64,000 nt of DNA from Brevipalpus yothersi (lineage: Eukaryota; Arthropoda; Arachnida; Trombidiformes; Tenuipalpidae), in the NCBI GenBank assembly GCA_003956705.1, contig QZCP01000069.1, positions 52,043 through 116,042 on the forward strand. Reading direction: 5' to 3'. Positions 1 to 12,034 of the stretch are shown here, in pieces. Position 1 is the first letter of the stretch, and every line of letters starts with the position of its first letter. The notes under the pieces were generated by a model. That model did not search any database and was not told the origin of the DNA. It worked only from the letters and a program-made list of their open reading frames with translations. Both the position numbers and the translations under genes were made by a program.

Positions 1-55
<55 letters not shown>
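1..55. repeat. (GA)n microsatellite at window edge
   Basis: Uninterrupted GA dinucleotides run from the first base of the window, so the array may continue outside it. The sequence from 56 to about 930 holds no recognisable gene and is CT-rich between roughly 130 and 260. Confidence 0.98.
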
Positions 56-57
<2 letters not shown>

Positions 58-929
58 AAATTATTCATAAAAATCCATAAAGCTAAGAAAGAGAAACCTT
101 AATCACTTTCGAAAGTTTATCTTCCAGGATACATCGCTCCTCTCTTTTTCGCTCTCTCCATCTTCATCTTCATCTATCTCTCTCTTCCTCTTGCTCATCA
201 GTTCTTTCCTTCTCTTGGTTCACTCTCTCTCTCTTGCTCTCTTGCTCTCTTCATCAGACGCTCCTCATTTTCTTGATTAAATTTGAATTAACCCATCTTC
301 GTCTATATATCCATGCTCCATGCACCGAATTAACTAATGAGAGGATATCGTTTGCCTTTTATTCCAAATATCTTTTCACCGATCGCAAGTTCAATTTCAT
401 TTTATAGTAACAAAAAGATGATTAAGCTGATCGCGTACGAATATATATATTTTTAATCTAACCAAACATTCAACCTACTAATTTCATGATGATTAATTTA
501 TTTTCATCGCTTTTATGATGATATGAAGATGAGAAAAAATCAATTGCCAGCTTTTGAAGAAGAAAAAAAAATCGATATGAGATCTTGAGAATTCACCGTC
601 TGTATACAGCAACGAGCAGAAAAATGAACAAAATTACCGTTTACGAATGAATTCCGTATTCAATCTTTCCTGTCATTGAAATTGCAATAGACAATTGTGT
701 TTGTGCGAATGAATGTGTAGATATATGGTCATTTGAGCAAAACAAGGCTCTTATCACGTATGATAGCTGAGTGCTCGTGTTCTTAGATGTATCCTCTAAT
801 AATTCTGACTCGAATCACGAATCTCGCTTTCTGACTTTGGGCCAACTATTAGAGAATTCGGTGAAATCAAACATCTTATCTCACATAAATAACGCATGGA
901 ATGGTTTCCACCTGAGAGGAATTGGTTTG

Positions 930-1850
930 ATTGATTCCTTTTCTTTTCTAAGACAGATTATAGTGATTTCTTCAGTCTGTTTTTCTCTTTCAGCTTGATT
1001 CAGATTTTGAAATTTTTACACTTTTGTTTAGAGTCCATTTTGTCCATTTCGTTAGAAGTTTTATATACTTCATTTTCCAACATCGTCTTAGCTCTTCCCA
1101 CATTAGTCAATGCCAAATAATACTAATCGAACTCTATCGCTTCCAAAGGTTTGATGTAACAGAACCATCTTTTTCCTACATTCCTTGTATGAACAGCTTG
1201 GCCATTATTTTCCATATATTTGATTAAAATATCCAACTGCTTGACGTTGATGGACCAATTTTTATTCAAAAAACCCACGAAATCATCCATAACTAAACAT
1301 TTTCCGATCATATCATGTTTAGTAAGAAGTTGAATTAAATCTCTGCTACTCGATGCCAAAGCCTCAAGATTAACAAATTCGGTGAGCATTCCAACTCGCT
1401 CATCTATTATTTCACACTGTTCCTTGCCATCGCTCTGACCACTGATCAGCGAGAATCCCAAAGACAGTGGCTTCTTCAATGAATCAAAACCCCATGAAAG
1501 CCACCCTTGACCACTGCCGGAGGCTTTTGGAGACTTTTTAGAAATAAATTCAACCTTGGGCATTATACACGATCTTCGAAGCATCTCGCTCAACACCAGA
1601 CGAATACAATCAGCATCTGGTACCAGTGTACCATGTCGAAAATGTCTCCGTACATCAGTGACCGTAATGCCGAAAATATGGTCACTAGAACACCAATCAT
1701 TAATGGAAACAATCCAATGATTCATTTTACCATCAAAACCTTCTGGATTAAGATCACGTTCTCGAAATTTACCATACAAATGGCGTATCCTCGGATCATC
1801 TACACCATCTGTACCATCACCACCACTTAGACTCATTGGTGGCTCTTTCT
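930..1850 (-). pseudogene. Decayed, inverted partial copy of CHMP7
   Basis: The minus strand carries a second copy of the CHMP7 gene found on the plus strand at 3029-4363. From about 1850 down to about 1190 it is nearly identical to CHMP7 codons ~8-225. By eye I estimate about 96% nucleotide identity, with changes such as SSD/SSE before HIFGI and FVGFL/FVGFV. It then diverges sharply. The frame ends at a TAG at 1123-1125 after CYIKPLEAIEFD, where the intact gene reads SYIKFGEAVEFTDFD. Beyond that stop, down to about 930, the DNA still resembles the start of the SNF7 coiled coil but is frameshifted and interrupted. The open frame of about 250 codons therefore holds only the winged-helix half and lacks the ESCRT-III core. 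It lies 134 bp downstream of the PAM16 stop on the same strand, so PAM16 read-through could transcribe it. A functional truncated paralogue is possible, but the decayed tail argues for a pseudogene. Confidence 0.82.
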
Positions 1851-2011
1851 CCAACCTCAACTCAATTAATTCAACCAAGAGAGAAAAATAGTAACAATCA
1901 CATCAATCTATCGGTATTAACAAAATATTACTAAGGTGAATCATAATAACAGTAAAAGTAATAACAGTTCCAGCAACATTTATGCATTTAGACAAGTAGG
2001 CTTGAGTCTAT

Positions 2012-2506
2012 TCAAGTTTCACTATTTCTTTTAATTTCTTCATCTATTCGCTCTTTAGCTCTATACACTTTAGATTGAAGATAAAAAGAACCACCTTTCG
2101 ACTTATCATTTACATTGAAAAGGTGATCATATTGTCTTTGAATTTCTTCTGGATCTAATTTACGGTCAACATTTAAAATTCTAACAGCTTCTTCTAGAGA
2201 GATACCCAATTTTAGATCTAAATCAGATGAATTTGCACTAACTTTGGGACCAGATGAATCGGTTGTCTGACGATTTTGTGCAGCCGCTTGTGCGGCACTC
2301 ATTTCCTGCCTCAAGGCACGTGCAAAAGCGCGTCCAACCACTTGGGCACCCATAACAGCAATTTTGGCAAGATATCGGGCCTTTCGATTTCATAATAATA
2401 ATCAATCACATCATCGATAAAATAGAGAGATAAGAAAGAGAGGGAGAGACAGAAAGCGAAAATCAGAAATCAAATCATTCGAACTCATTACACCACTACT
2501 TACCAT
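2012..2506 (-). CDS. Pam16: Mitochondrial import motor subunit TIM16/PAM16 (Magmas, black pearl)
   Basis: This is the J-like subunit of the inner-membrane import motor. In the family it pairs with TIM14/PAM18 and restrains stimulation of mtHsp70 at the TIM23 channel. Two exons are predicted: 2504-2506, which is the ATG alone, and 2012-2380. They are separated by a 123-bp intron with a GTAAGTA donor directly after ATG. Splicing restores the conserved N-terminus MARYLAKIAVMGAQVVGRAF, whereas the plain open frame would start wrongly inside it at 2353. The spliced protein is 123 residues. The degenerate J domain occupies roughly residues 60-115 and contains ILNVD, HLFNVNDKSKGGSFYLQSK and the family's KVxRAKERID stretch. 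The HPD tripeptide of true J proteins is absent, as expected for PAM16. It is divergent from CHMP7, with about 520 bp between the start codons. Confidence 0.95.
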
Positions 2507-3028
2507 CACAGATTGATCACCGATTTAAGTGAGAAAAAAAAATACACAAATGAAGCCCGTAAGGCGTTAAATTTTTCACTCACTCTGCAATTTTAAGTAT
2601 ATATATACACATATAATTAATTCAACTATATACACTTGACCAGGTCGACATCATCAACATTACCATTAGTCAGGTCAATAGCTGGAAGGCATCACTTTAA
2701 AGCATGTTGTTTTGATGCGAAAATAAAGTAAAATTTTTTCGCCTGAACACATGTCAAAACAAGTGCACTACATCAGCGCCCTCTTGACTAGTGCTGCTGT
2801 CTAGTATTTTTAGTATACTAATAAGTAGCAACACATGTTGCTAGGTGTCGCTTGGATCGAATCATGATATTTTTGAAAAATATTTTTCTGTTGTTTTGTT
2901 GTGATGTTCGTTGGAATGTTGTTGTGAGTCATCATTAAATTGAAAGGTGCTGTGTTGTGATAAATCAATTGTTTTTATTGTGAATTTTTTTTGATTGAAT
3001 ATATCACGCATTGATTAGATTGTTAATT

Positions 3029-4363
3029 ATGTCCTCACCGATGGTGAAGAAAGAGTCACCTATGAGTCCAAGTGGTGGTGATGGTACAGATGGTGTGGAC
3101 AATCCGAGGATACGCCATTTGTATGGTAAATTTCGAGAACGTGATCTTAATCCGGAAGGTTTTGATGGTAAAATGAATCATTGGATTGTTTCCATTAATG
3201 ATTGGTGTTCTAGTGAACATATTTTTGGTATCACGGTCACCGATGTACGGAGACATTTTCGACATGGTACACTGGTGCCCGATGCTGATTGTATTCGTCT
3301 GGTGTTGAGCGAGATGCTTCGAAGATCGTGTATAATGCCCAAGGTTGAATTTATTTCCAAAAAGTCTCCAAAAGCATCTGGCAGTGGTCAAGGGTGGCTT
3401 TCATGGGGTTTTGATTCATTGAAGAAGCCACTGTCGTTCGGATTCTCGCTGATCAGTGGTCAGAGCGATGGCAAGGAACAGTGTGAAATAATAGATGAGC
3501 GAGTTGGAATGCTCACCGAATTTGTTAATCTTGAGGCTTTGGCATCGAGTAGCAGAGATTTAATTCAACTTCTTACTAAACATGATATGATCGGAAAGTG
3601 TTTAGTAATGGATGATTTCGTAGGTTTTGTGAATAAAAATTGGTCTATCAACGTCAAGCAGTTGGATATTTTAATCAAATATATGGAAAATAATGGTCAA
3701 GCCGTGCGCAAAAAAGAGAAAGAGACCAGTTACATCAAATTTGGAGAGGCGGTAGAGTTTACTGATTTTGATTTGACATTAACCAAGATGGAAAGAGCTC
3801 GGACAATGTTGGAATATGAAGTGGATAAAACTTCTAATGAAATGGAGGAATTGCGAAACAAAAGTAAAGAAATTTTGAAATCTGGAAACAAGTTGAAAGC
3901 GAAAAACTTATTAAGACAGAAGAAAGCACTTGAATCAGTTATGGAAAAGAAGGAGAACCAATTGAATGCTCTCAACGCCTTTATTGTCCAACTTCTTGAC
4001 TCTCAATCCACTAAAGTCGTTTTCGATGCCTGTCAAAGTTATACTGGTAGCCTGAAGTCAGCTGTCGAAGCTGAGAGCTTGGATTCAGTACTAGCAGATG
4101 TCGAGGAAACAATGGAACAATATAATGAACTTAAATTCGATCTGAGTCGTGTAGCTCCAAGTGTCGATGACACCGAGTTAGAAGATGAAATGGCTCAACT
4201 TGCACAAGAAAACGCTAAAGATGCTGAAGAAGCAGAAGAAGCAGAAGAATCACCAGCTGATATCTCTCTACCTAAGGTGCCCACTGGTATGGTTGATGAT
4301 CTCGAGGAACGTCTCAACAATTTGAGGTCTCACCGTAGAGAACAAGTTGACACTGCTCAGTAA
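3029..4363 (+). CDS. Chmp7: Charged multivesicular body protein 7 (ESCRT-III), intact copy
   Basis: CHMP7 is the ESCRT-II/ESCRT-III hybrid protein that binds LEM2 at the inner nuclear membrane and nucleates ESCRT-III during nuclear-envelope resealing; it also acts at endosomes. A single intronless frame of 444 codons starts at the ATG at 3029. The open frame extends upstream, but only to a TTG. Residues ~15-220 form the tandem winged-helix part (RHLYGKFRERDLNPEGFDG, GWLSWGFDSLKKP), and ~235-400 the charged SNF7 helices. The tail has an acidic run, a MIM2-like ISLPKVPTG (~412-420) and a MIM1-like LEERLNNLR (~425-433), both predicted VPS4 MIT-binding motifs. Length matches the human protein (about 450). 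Candidate AATAAA signals follow at 4440 and 4729. The first half is duplicated in inverted orientation at 1190-1850. Confidence 0.96.
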   Translation: MSSPMVKKESPMSPSGGDGTDGVDNPRIRHLYGKFRERDLNPEGFDGKMNHWIVSINDWCSSEHIFGITVTDVRRHFRHGTLVPDADCIRLVLSEMLRRSCIMPKVEFISKKSPKASGSGQGWLSWGFDSLKKPLSFGFSLISGQSDGKEQCEIIDERVGMLTEFVNLEALASSSRDLIQLLTKHDMIGKCLVMDDFVGFVNKNWSINVKQLDILIKYMENNGQAVRKKEKETSYIKFGEAVEFTDFDLTLTKMERARTMLEYEVDKTSNEMEELRNKSKEILKSGNKLKAKNLLRQKKALESVMEKKENQLNALNAFIVQLLDSQSTKVVFDACQSYTGSLKSAVEAESLDSVLADVEETMEQYNELKFDLSRVAPSVDDTELEDEMAQLAQENAKDAEEAEEAEESPADISLPKVPTGMVDDLEERLNNLRSHRREQVDTAQ

Positions 4364-4439
4364 ACTCTCCAGCCTCTAGTCCGCTTATAAGACCCTCCCA
4401 ATACCTTCCATCAGATGAGGTCTCCACATATAACTGTCC

Positions 4440-4484
4440 AATAAAGACACTGAATTAGGATTGAATCATTGTTCATGATTTATT
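4440..4484. promoter_or_regulatory. Facing polyadenylation signals of CHMP7 and EIPR1
   Basis: The convergent genes CHMP7 and EIPR1 are 376 bp apart. An AATAAA on the plus strand at 4440-4445 and one on the minus strand at 4479-4484 (TTTATT on the plus strand) lie in the gap. If both are used, the two 3' UTRs abut or overlap by a few dozen bases. A second plus-strand AATAAA at about 4729 would put the CHMP7 end against the EIPR1 stop. The assignment rests on the hexamers only. Confidence 0.4.
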
Positions 4485-4739
4485 CTGCCACGATTTTGAA
4501 GAATGCAGCTCCTTCCTCCCCGGGAACTACGTTTGTACCACTTATTTCCAGGTTAATAGATATTTTCCATGCTGATCCACCTTCTCTCATAATGTCTCCT
4601 TTTTATTTTAGATTATGATCTATTGAAAGCTTCATCTTCGTCAAGAGGGTTAAGGTATATAAAATATACACAACTTCTGTCATTTTTTTCAAAAAAAAAG
4701 TCTTTTGACAATTTGTTATGTGATTCCAAATAAAAGCAA

Positions 4740-6092
4740 TTAGAAAAGTAAGCTAAATTTTTCTCTTCTCGGGACTTTGTTGATTACAACTCTCCCATCA
4801 TAACTTAATGATGCGAAAATCCATGGATCAGTTGCTGACCACTCGGCAGCGTAAACACTATCCTCGTGTTCTTCATAAGTGGCAACCACTCCATCAGATA
4901 AATTTTTGTGAGATTTAATGTTTGATTCCTCACAATCTCCCTCATCTAATAGTTGGCCCAAAGTTTGTGAGGCAAGACTTGTGATTCGAGTTAGAATCAC
5001 TCGTGAATCACTGCTACATGTGAGAACAAGTTGATCGTGAAATTGATTGTATCTCACAGACCAGACCCAATGGGAATGATTCTGTAAGGTCATCGCAGGA
5101 GTGTCAGTTTTTCGTGTGTCCCAAAATTTGTATTCACAATCATCACCACATGTTGCCAAATAATACTGAGCATTAGGGTTGAAGTCAAGGTCTCTCACTT
5201 GCTGGCCATGAGCATTCAAATACCACGCAAAAGAGGAACCTGGTTTAACTCGAACATCTTTCGCATAAACATTGTTGCCCATCGCAATTCCAATGATAGA
5301 ACAATTGGAATGTGGACTCCATCGAATAGCACTAATCTTGCTCATTTTGTTGCTAACTTTACTGGTGACTGCTGATGGCTCAACTGGAGAGCTCCACACT
5401 GGTTGAGGATTCTCGAGATCCCATATCAGTACCTTTTTCTCCTCAAAAGTGGCCAATTGATTGCCATCCTCTGGCTGCCATACAGACGTTTGTCTAACAT
5501 TGACTGGTGAAGTATCTGTAAAATTCCAGGAAAAAAGATTAAAGCATTTCTAAAGTCCCATATGCATCAGAGTTGAGTCTGCCATTCTTCATGGAAAAAG
5601 CTCCACTCAACAATTGTGTCACTCATGACAGGGAAATGGAAGTGATCAAATAAAAAACCACTTACTAGCACGAAAATCGCGTATTTTTTTCAAAGGAAGT
5701 GGTGTTGTGTATTCCTCTTCATTAATTGGATTAGTAAAATTTGCCGGAAGCTCGAACAGAGAGCACATTGACCCTTGTTTAAAGTCTCGTGTGGTGGATG
5801 ACGGTGAATAGCATGTGGTTACTAGTTGAGGATTTTTGGAGCTACAGCTAATGTGCCATATTTCACCTTCATCATGTTTAAATATGGCTTTGGTCAATGT
5901 ACTCTTTTCCTCGGAAAATTCTAATAAATATACTTGATTTGCGGTCTGTAGTGATTGAGTGCCAACCAGAAAGCGAATCAACGAGTTTTCGGAACTTGAA
6001 TTGGAAACATTTTGAGAGCAAAGTGCACGTGCTTGATGCTCAATACCATAAATTAATGGAGATTCCAACTCTTTACCGGTAATGGAGTCCAT
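4740..6092 (-). CDS. Eipr1: EARP/GARP complex-interacting protein 1 (TSSC1), WD40 protein
   Basis: This WD-repeat protein binds the VPS51-54 tethering complexes EARP and GARP and, in the family, promotes endosomal recycling and dense-core vesicle cargo sorting. Two exons are predicted: 5666-6092 and 4740-5515, with a 150-bp intron (GTAAGT donor, TTTTACAG acceptor, phase 1). The product is 400 residues, close to the human protein as I recall it (near 390). The N-terminus MDSITGKELESPLIYGIEHQ is the family start. WD hallmarks include HGQQVRDLDFNPNAQYYLAT, CGDDCEYKFWDTR, HWVWSVRYNQFHDQLVLT, SSDSRVILTR, YEEHEDSVYAAEWS and FASLSYDGRVVINKVPR. The gene converges on CHMP7. No defect was seen. Confidence 0.95.
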
Positions 6093-7238
6093 AATTCCAA
6101 ATGAAAATGGAGATAAAGAGAGAGAGAGAAAGATAGAGAGATATCCAAATAATCAGCTCAACCAATGGAATGGAATCAAATTTCTTATCACATACACACA
6201 CACACGATCCCGTAATTCATCTGGAGCCTCTTAAATGACAGCTTGATGATAATGTCATCCCCTTCCTAGTAAATATATATCATAATCAAAAGATTGTTGT
6301 CAACAAATTGAAAACACACTATCAACACCCGGAAACATATTGGACATCCTGACAACAACAATACATCCACATCATCAGATACACACACAATATTCAACCA
6401 GAAACATTATCATCATCTGTTTGCCCGATTGTTTGTTTACATGCACACCAAGAACGACATGCGTTTGTGAGTGAGGCAAGAATTGATCCTTTGGTCTGAT
6501 GCATTGTGTGAGAGTTGAAACTTTGATCCAGAATCAATGTCGTTGGAATATTGATGCCTAAATTCATTTTGATTCATTCGTACATGATTGGTGAGAGAGA
6601 ATCTCTCTGTTGGTTAGGAGAAATCATCATTCCATCAAAATTCCATTCATTTGACGAGAATGTTCTAAGGGTGACGAAAGTATATCTTGGTTAGGACTTT
6701 TTCAAACTTTTTGAATTGTTCACATTCCCTGCAGTTGCTTAGTCAAAATTTTTGCAATTAATTTTTGAATAGCACCAAAAATGTACTCATGGTTGGGGAA
6801 ATATGTTTGTGTATGTGTGTGAGAGAGAGAGAATTACCCATGTTCAAATGTTGAAGCAAAATTGTGGCTAATATTTTCCCGAATCGATCCAATTAAAGGA
6901 ATAAAAAGAAGAAGAAGCAAGCCAGCAGCATCTTTGCGTTATTTTGACTGTGTGTGAGAAAGAAAGAGTTAATCGAGGCCAATCTGGGTGAAGATTGAAT
7001 CATGACAGCATGCGGTGAACATGTGACATCAAGCATGGACATGGTTAAAGTAAGAAGGGGGAAGTAGAGCAAGAGAGTGCAAGTATAAGTATGAAAAAAT
7101 GAGTTGAAAAAAAAGGGTTCTCTTGTTGTCGTTAATGCAAATGGATGTGATCACAAATTATCACTCATTACGAATGCATAAGATTTTTCGTCTCTCATTA
7201 TTGTCATTATCATAGTATGTTATTCATTCAACTTATCA

Positions 7239-7241
<3 letters not shown>

Positions 7242-7274
<33 letters not shown>
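7242..7274. repeat. (CT)n microsatellite
   Basis: Perfect CT dinucleotides on the plus strand, intergenic. Confidence 0.95.
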
Positions 7275-7277
<3 letters not shown>

Positions 7278-7868
7278 AAATCGTTTGTTGGTTGACGATT
7301 TTGATCTTCAATTTTTCACTCTTCACTATTACCGGTCAATCAAACCGGTTAATGTTTGAGAGAAATTGTGTGTGTATGTTCGATAGAGAATTCAATTGAC
7401 GTCCAATAAAATCGAGAAAAAGAGGAAGAAAGAAAAAATTGACGTTAGGTCAGTTGATTTTGTATTTTACATGCAAAATGAATAGAGAGAAAGAGAGAGA
7501 GAATATATAGTGGAAGGGAATTTAAATTGGCATTGGAAAATCCTGGATGACGTCCATCACCCAACATCAACATTTTTATCAGCCTCCATTCAAACAGCCA
7601 ACCACCCACTCAATCTACACTATCTATCTTGGCCTGGGTATTGGCGAGGCCTGTTGGATGGGAAAAAAGTGGAGAGAAAGAAAGAGAATGTAGAAGTTTA
7701 ATAGTTTTTTTCAGTCGAAAAAATTTCTTTCCAACAAAATTTCTATCTATTCGCTCGATTCAAAATTCGTTTGTTTGTAAATATACGTATGCATACAAAC
7801 ATTATATCAAAAATTGACATTCACTTGTGACCTTAACAATTCAAGCTACTAAATTTATTTCTACTCAA

Positions 7869-7870
<2 letters not shown>

Positions 7871-7937
<67 letters not shown>
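7871..7937. repeat. (TC)n microsatellite
   Basis: A perfect TC array of about 66 bp, intergenic. It is one of the longest pyrimidine arrays in the window. Confidence 0.97.
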
Positions 7938-7940
<3 letters not shown>

Positions 7941-8712
7941 TTTTAGAAATTTTTTCTCTTTCACATACTATTCCAATGGGCTTGCCATCATTAAATCAAA
8001 ATTCACATTACAAACTATCTACTGTATTCTGATAATATCTTTCAAGGTAATGGAAAACCTTCACTTCTACCACTTCGGTTCACTTGATTCTCTTTGAGTG
8101 AAACGTATATTTCATTCCTTCAACACTATTGATGAGGAGAAAGAGAAAGAGAATGTGATCTAGCATTTAGAAGATAGAGATGGAGAGTAGTGATTGAGAG
8201 AACAAAATTATCAGCCTCACAGCAATTCAGGCTGACTCGATATGATCATTTCTTGATTTTCTATCTCTCTTCCACTCTTTCCTCTATTCACTCAATTCGA
8301 ACCTTCTCTCTTGCAGAGAAAGAGAAAGAGAGAGAAGTAAATACACAAAATAGAATTTGATTTCCGGCTTATACTAGTGACTTGTAGTACATACAAAATC
8401 TAAGCTCAACATAACGTCATAAGTGAAAAAAAAGAGTTCCAACGAAGAGAAAAAAGAACAAATCAGGTCAAAAATCAGAACGATATCGGTGGTAACTGGG
8501 CGATCATGTAAGGTAGATACACTATTTGTAGCATGAAATGACCAGTAAGCATGATGATGAGATTCATAGTAACCAGTCAACTGATTACGGTCCAGAATCA
8601 AGTGATAGATCGATAGATAGGATAGAAAGGGAGAGAGAAGAAGGAGAGAGAAAAATTTTGGGGTGACACAAGCGTCTCTTAAGATCATTCAGTTGTACAA
8701 GTTCGATGGTCC

Positions 8713-8716
<4 letters not shown>

Positions 8717-8781
<65 letters not shown>
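8717..8781. repeat. (AG)n microsatellite
   Basis: A perfect AG array of about 64 bp, intergenic, about 0.8 kb from the TC array and of opposite orientation. Confidence 0.97.
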
Positions 8782-8787
<6 letters not shown>

Positions 8788-11577
8788 AGAAAGATTCACT
8801 CTATCAGGTTATGGTAAGCAGAAGAAATTGAAATTGATAATGAGAGCGAAAAGAAATTGAATTCAGTTTTACTGACATCATTTTTGCCCCCTGGTCATCA
8901 GAAAATAATGTACACCTCTTGATTTACCCGATCTAACGGCTATTCAGATGACTGATCTGAACAGTTTCATGATTGCTATTAAGGCCATGAAATAGACACT
9001 CTTTGAAGTGCAAAAAAGCCAATTGGAATATCTTCTCGTTGTATGAAAAGTAATGGTATCGACAGAATTGAACGAATTCTTCAAGTCCAGTCAACCACCA
9101 AGTCAACGGTGTGCACATTCGGAAGTTCCGTTTGCAGATGAGCAATTATCAACATGATACAGGATTCAGGAGAGTCTGTCGATCCGATCAGAAAATATAC
9201 ATACATACATCTTTATGAGTGCAAACATTTCATTTCACCAACAACGAGAAAAAAGAGAGAGAGAGATAAATATTCTTCCTTGGTTGGTCAGAAAAACACG
9301 GAACGATATAATCTGCATGGTCAACTAACAAAATTTTCAAGTAACATAGCCTTAGGTGATCTGGTAATTCGAAGCTTCGGTGGCTGGCCTCACTCGATCA
9401 TCACGATGAGTTGAAATGAGTAGAGAAGATAGAGAAGAGAGAAGAGAGAAAGAAGATGAGAAAGAAGAGTGGACTGAATGATACTGGTCCAACTGGTGAA
9501 ATGATCGTAAAAGTTGGCCTAAGTTTGGGCAATGAACTCCGTTCTCCAGCAACATGGCAGAGAGAGAGAGATGTTTCATGTCAGTACATGTACATATATA
9601 TTGGTGTGTGTGTGCAATGTTTCAAATGTTTGGCTTGAAATCGGATGCGATCAGCTCATTTCTTTATTTTTTGACTCCCGTTTGAGTAGCCCATTTCAAC
9701 AATCGGTCAGGAGAGTATAACTTTTCATTATCGTTCCTATATCAACTCCCACCTCTTCTTTCTCCCCTAAAATTCACCAAGATTCCCAGATTAATCTCTG
9801 CATTCATGCTGAATATTGATGAGCAATTGAATAGCTATCTGAATGGATATCATTCATGATCTGATAGTGTATGATCATCACAATGAGGAATGATGATATA
9901 ATGTTCATCTGCCAAAATCAGTTGGCTTTCAGGATAGACTTTCTGGGTACAAATTCAATTCAAATTCATGTATATTCATGTTCTCATACTATTGACGGAG
10001 GCAGAGTAAAAGAGGCATAAAATGATGATCATTTCGATTGCTGACACTTTTGTTGGTGTAGATGAGATGACAGATTTTGGTGATGGAAAAAGACGTTTGA
10101 CCCCAAGAATATTGAATGAATATGATGAGTTCGTTGGCCATTGATAGAGTTAATGTACCAGAATACATGATGTCAATTTGATTAAGGACAAACGAAGCTC
10201 ATCATTTCGAATGGATCAATGTAAGAATTTCTTTCGTTTCGGTTCTCATACTGTTGATATAGATTTTTGATCAATATTATCGATGTAAAATGAGTTTAAA
10301 TGAATCATGTTTAGTCATTAGTGTTTGGATTTTGATTTCTGGTATCACTCTATTCCAATCATTTTTACCATTTGCTTTTCATTCGATGCTTGATAAGTGA
10401 TGAAAGATAATCATCAACATCATAATGAGACATACAGACACACACACACATGGCGAGTCTCAAACTTAATTTAAATCAAAGGTGAATGATTTTCATTCAC
10501 GCAAATGATCATTGTATTGCAAAATTTCGATACAACTAACGGAACAAAATATGAACACACACAAATGATTATAATTTTGTACCGATACAAGCAGGTATCG
10601 AGTAACTATTTTTTTTTTATTTGAACTCTTTTTTTTCGCTTTTGATAACTTAAAATAAGTTTGAAATTATCATCAAAACTATATTGCTAGTGATATACAT
10701 GTATGCATATATATATATGTGAATGAAGAGGCCAATCGAATGGCCAAGAATGAATATGATGAAATATATGAAAGTATTTACAAGTTACTCATTTGTAGTT
10801 GCTGTTGTTGTTGGAACATTTGAGTTTGTATGGAAATGATGGAGAGAGAGAGAAGCAGGTTACAAAAAGTATGCTTAAAAAAAGCTGAAAGAAAATTAAA
10901 TTGAAAATCGGAACCCTATCGAGATGGAAGTTCAGGATAGAAAGATAATGAGATGAAATGAAAGAGGAAAGAAAAGTTCTACTCTATTAACAGAATAGTA
11001 CTTTTCTCTCTTACTCTTCCTACTCTTTACCATCTATTGATCTTCTCTCTCTCTTCTTATGCATAACCAATAAGCAGCATTAAATGAGAAGTGAAATGAT
11101 TCAATTAAAGAGATTACTGATAAGATATGGGGAAAGATAATCATTAGATGAAACTAGAGTAATTTTACGGGATTTTTAGGGATAAAATTGTGTTTACGAT
11201 CAGCATCACGTGAATCGAGTATGGGAACAATATTGGAAAAGTTATTATTATTTAAGGGACATAATTTGTGTTTGTGTATGTATGTTTGTGAGCTTGCACA
11301 ATCGTGGGAAAAACTATCGAAGCTTTTGAGTGTGAGAGAAAGAGAAAGATGAGAGAGAGAAAGAAAATGAGTAACAATGGACGTGGATGAACAATCAAAA
11401 TGACAATCAATGCGAATCAACGAATGACATCAAAAAAATCATGATCACGTCGATGAGAGGTCATATAGGCTCTCTCCCTCTCAAGAGATCGTGAGGAAGA
11501 GAGAGAGAGAGAGAGAGAAAAGAAAGCCTTACATTTTATCTCCTCAGCCACTCGACAGTGAATGTGTGATCTGAATG

Positions 11578-11983
11578 CTAGGATTTAGGTGAATATTGTG
11601 GATTGTTGGGACTCTCGGTGATGGAACGAAGTTCATATGTTTTGGTCCCAGTATTGTTATTACTTGCAGATTCCATGTCTCCATTGCGAAAGATGATAAG
11701 ACGCAGATCGGTGTGCAAATATAATCGGCCTGATTTGGAAGTTTCGAACCTGAAATAGAGTCAGCAGCAAAGTGAGCTGAGTGTGTATGTGTGATTGGAA
11801 AAATTTAGTCGCCATATCATGGCTGCAAACTGATTTGCTCTTCATCTTTATACGGAAGTAAATGTAAGCTCTCTCTCTCTCTCTCTCCACTCATACTCTC
11901 CGGATTACTTCTCTCAAGATAGTCCTGATTGATTCAGCTCATGTCAAGCAGCCAGTGAGTCAAGCAATCAAGTGAAGACATGG

Positions 11984-12034
<51 letters not shown>

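Larger units (their letters stand above)
6093..11577. other. Gene-empty intergenic stretch rich in GA/CT microsatellites
   Basis: About 5.5 kb separates the EIPR1 start from the Atos stop. I find no coding frame with plausible splice context or family resemblance. It contains several GA/CT arrays, scattered GAGAGA runs, short CA/TG runs (about 6189 and 10437) and AT-rich filler. Short frames on both strands are interrupted, low complexity, or lack a recognisable protein. Confidence 0.7.

Noticed and set aside
771..998. Plus-strand open frame at the left end
   Set aside because: It is antisense to, or beyond the edge of, the decayed CHMP7 copy and has no features of its own.
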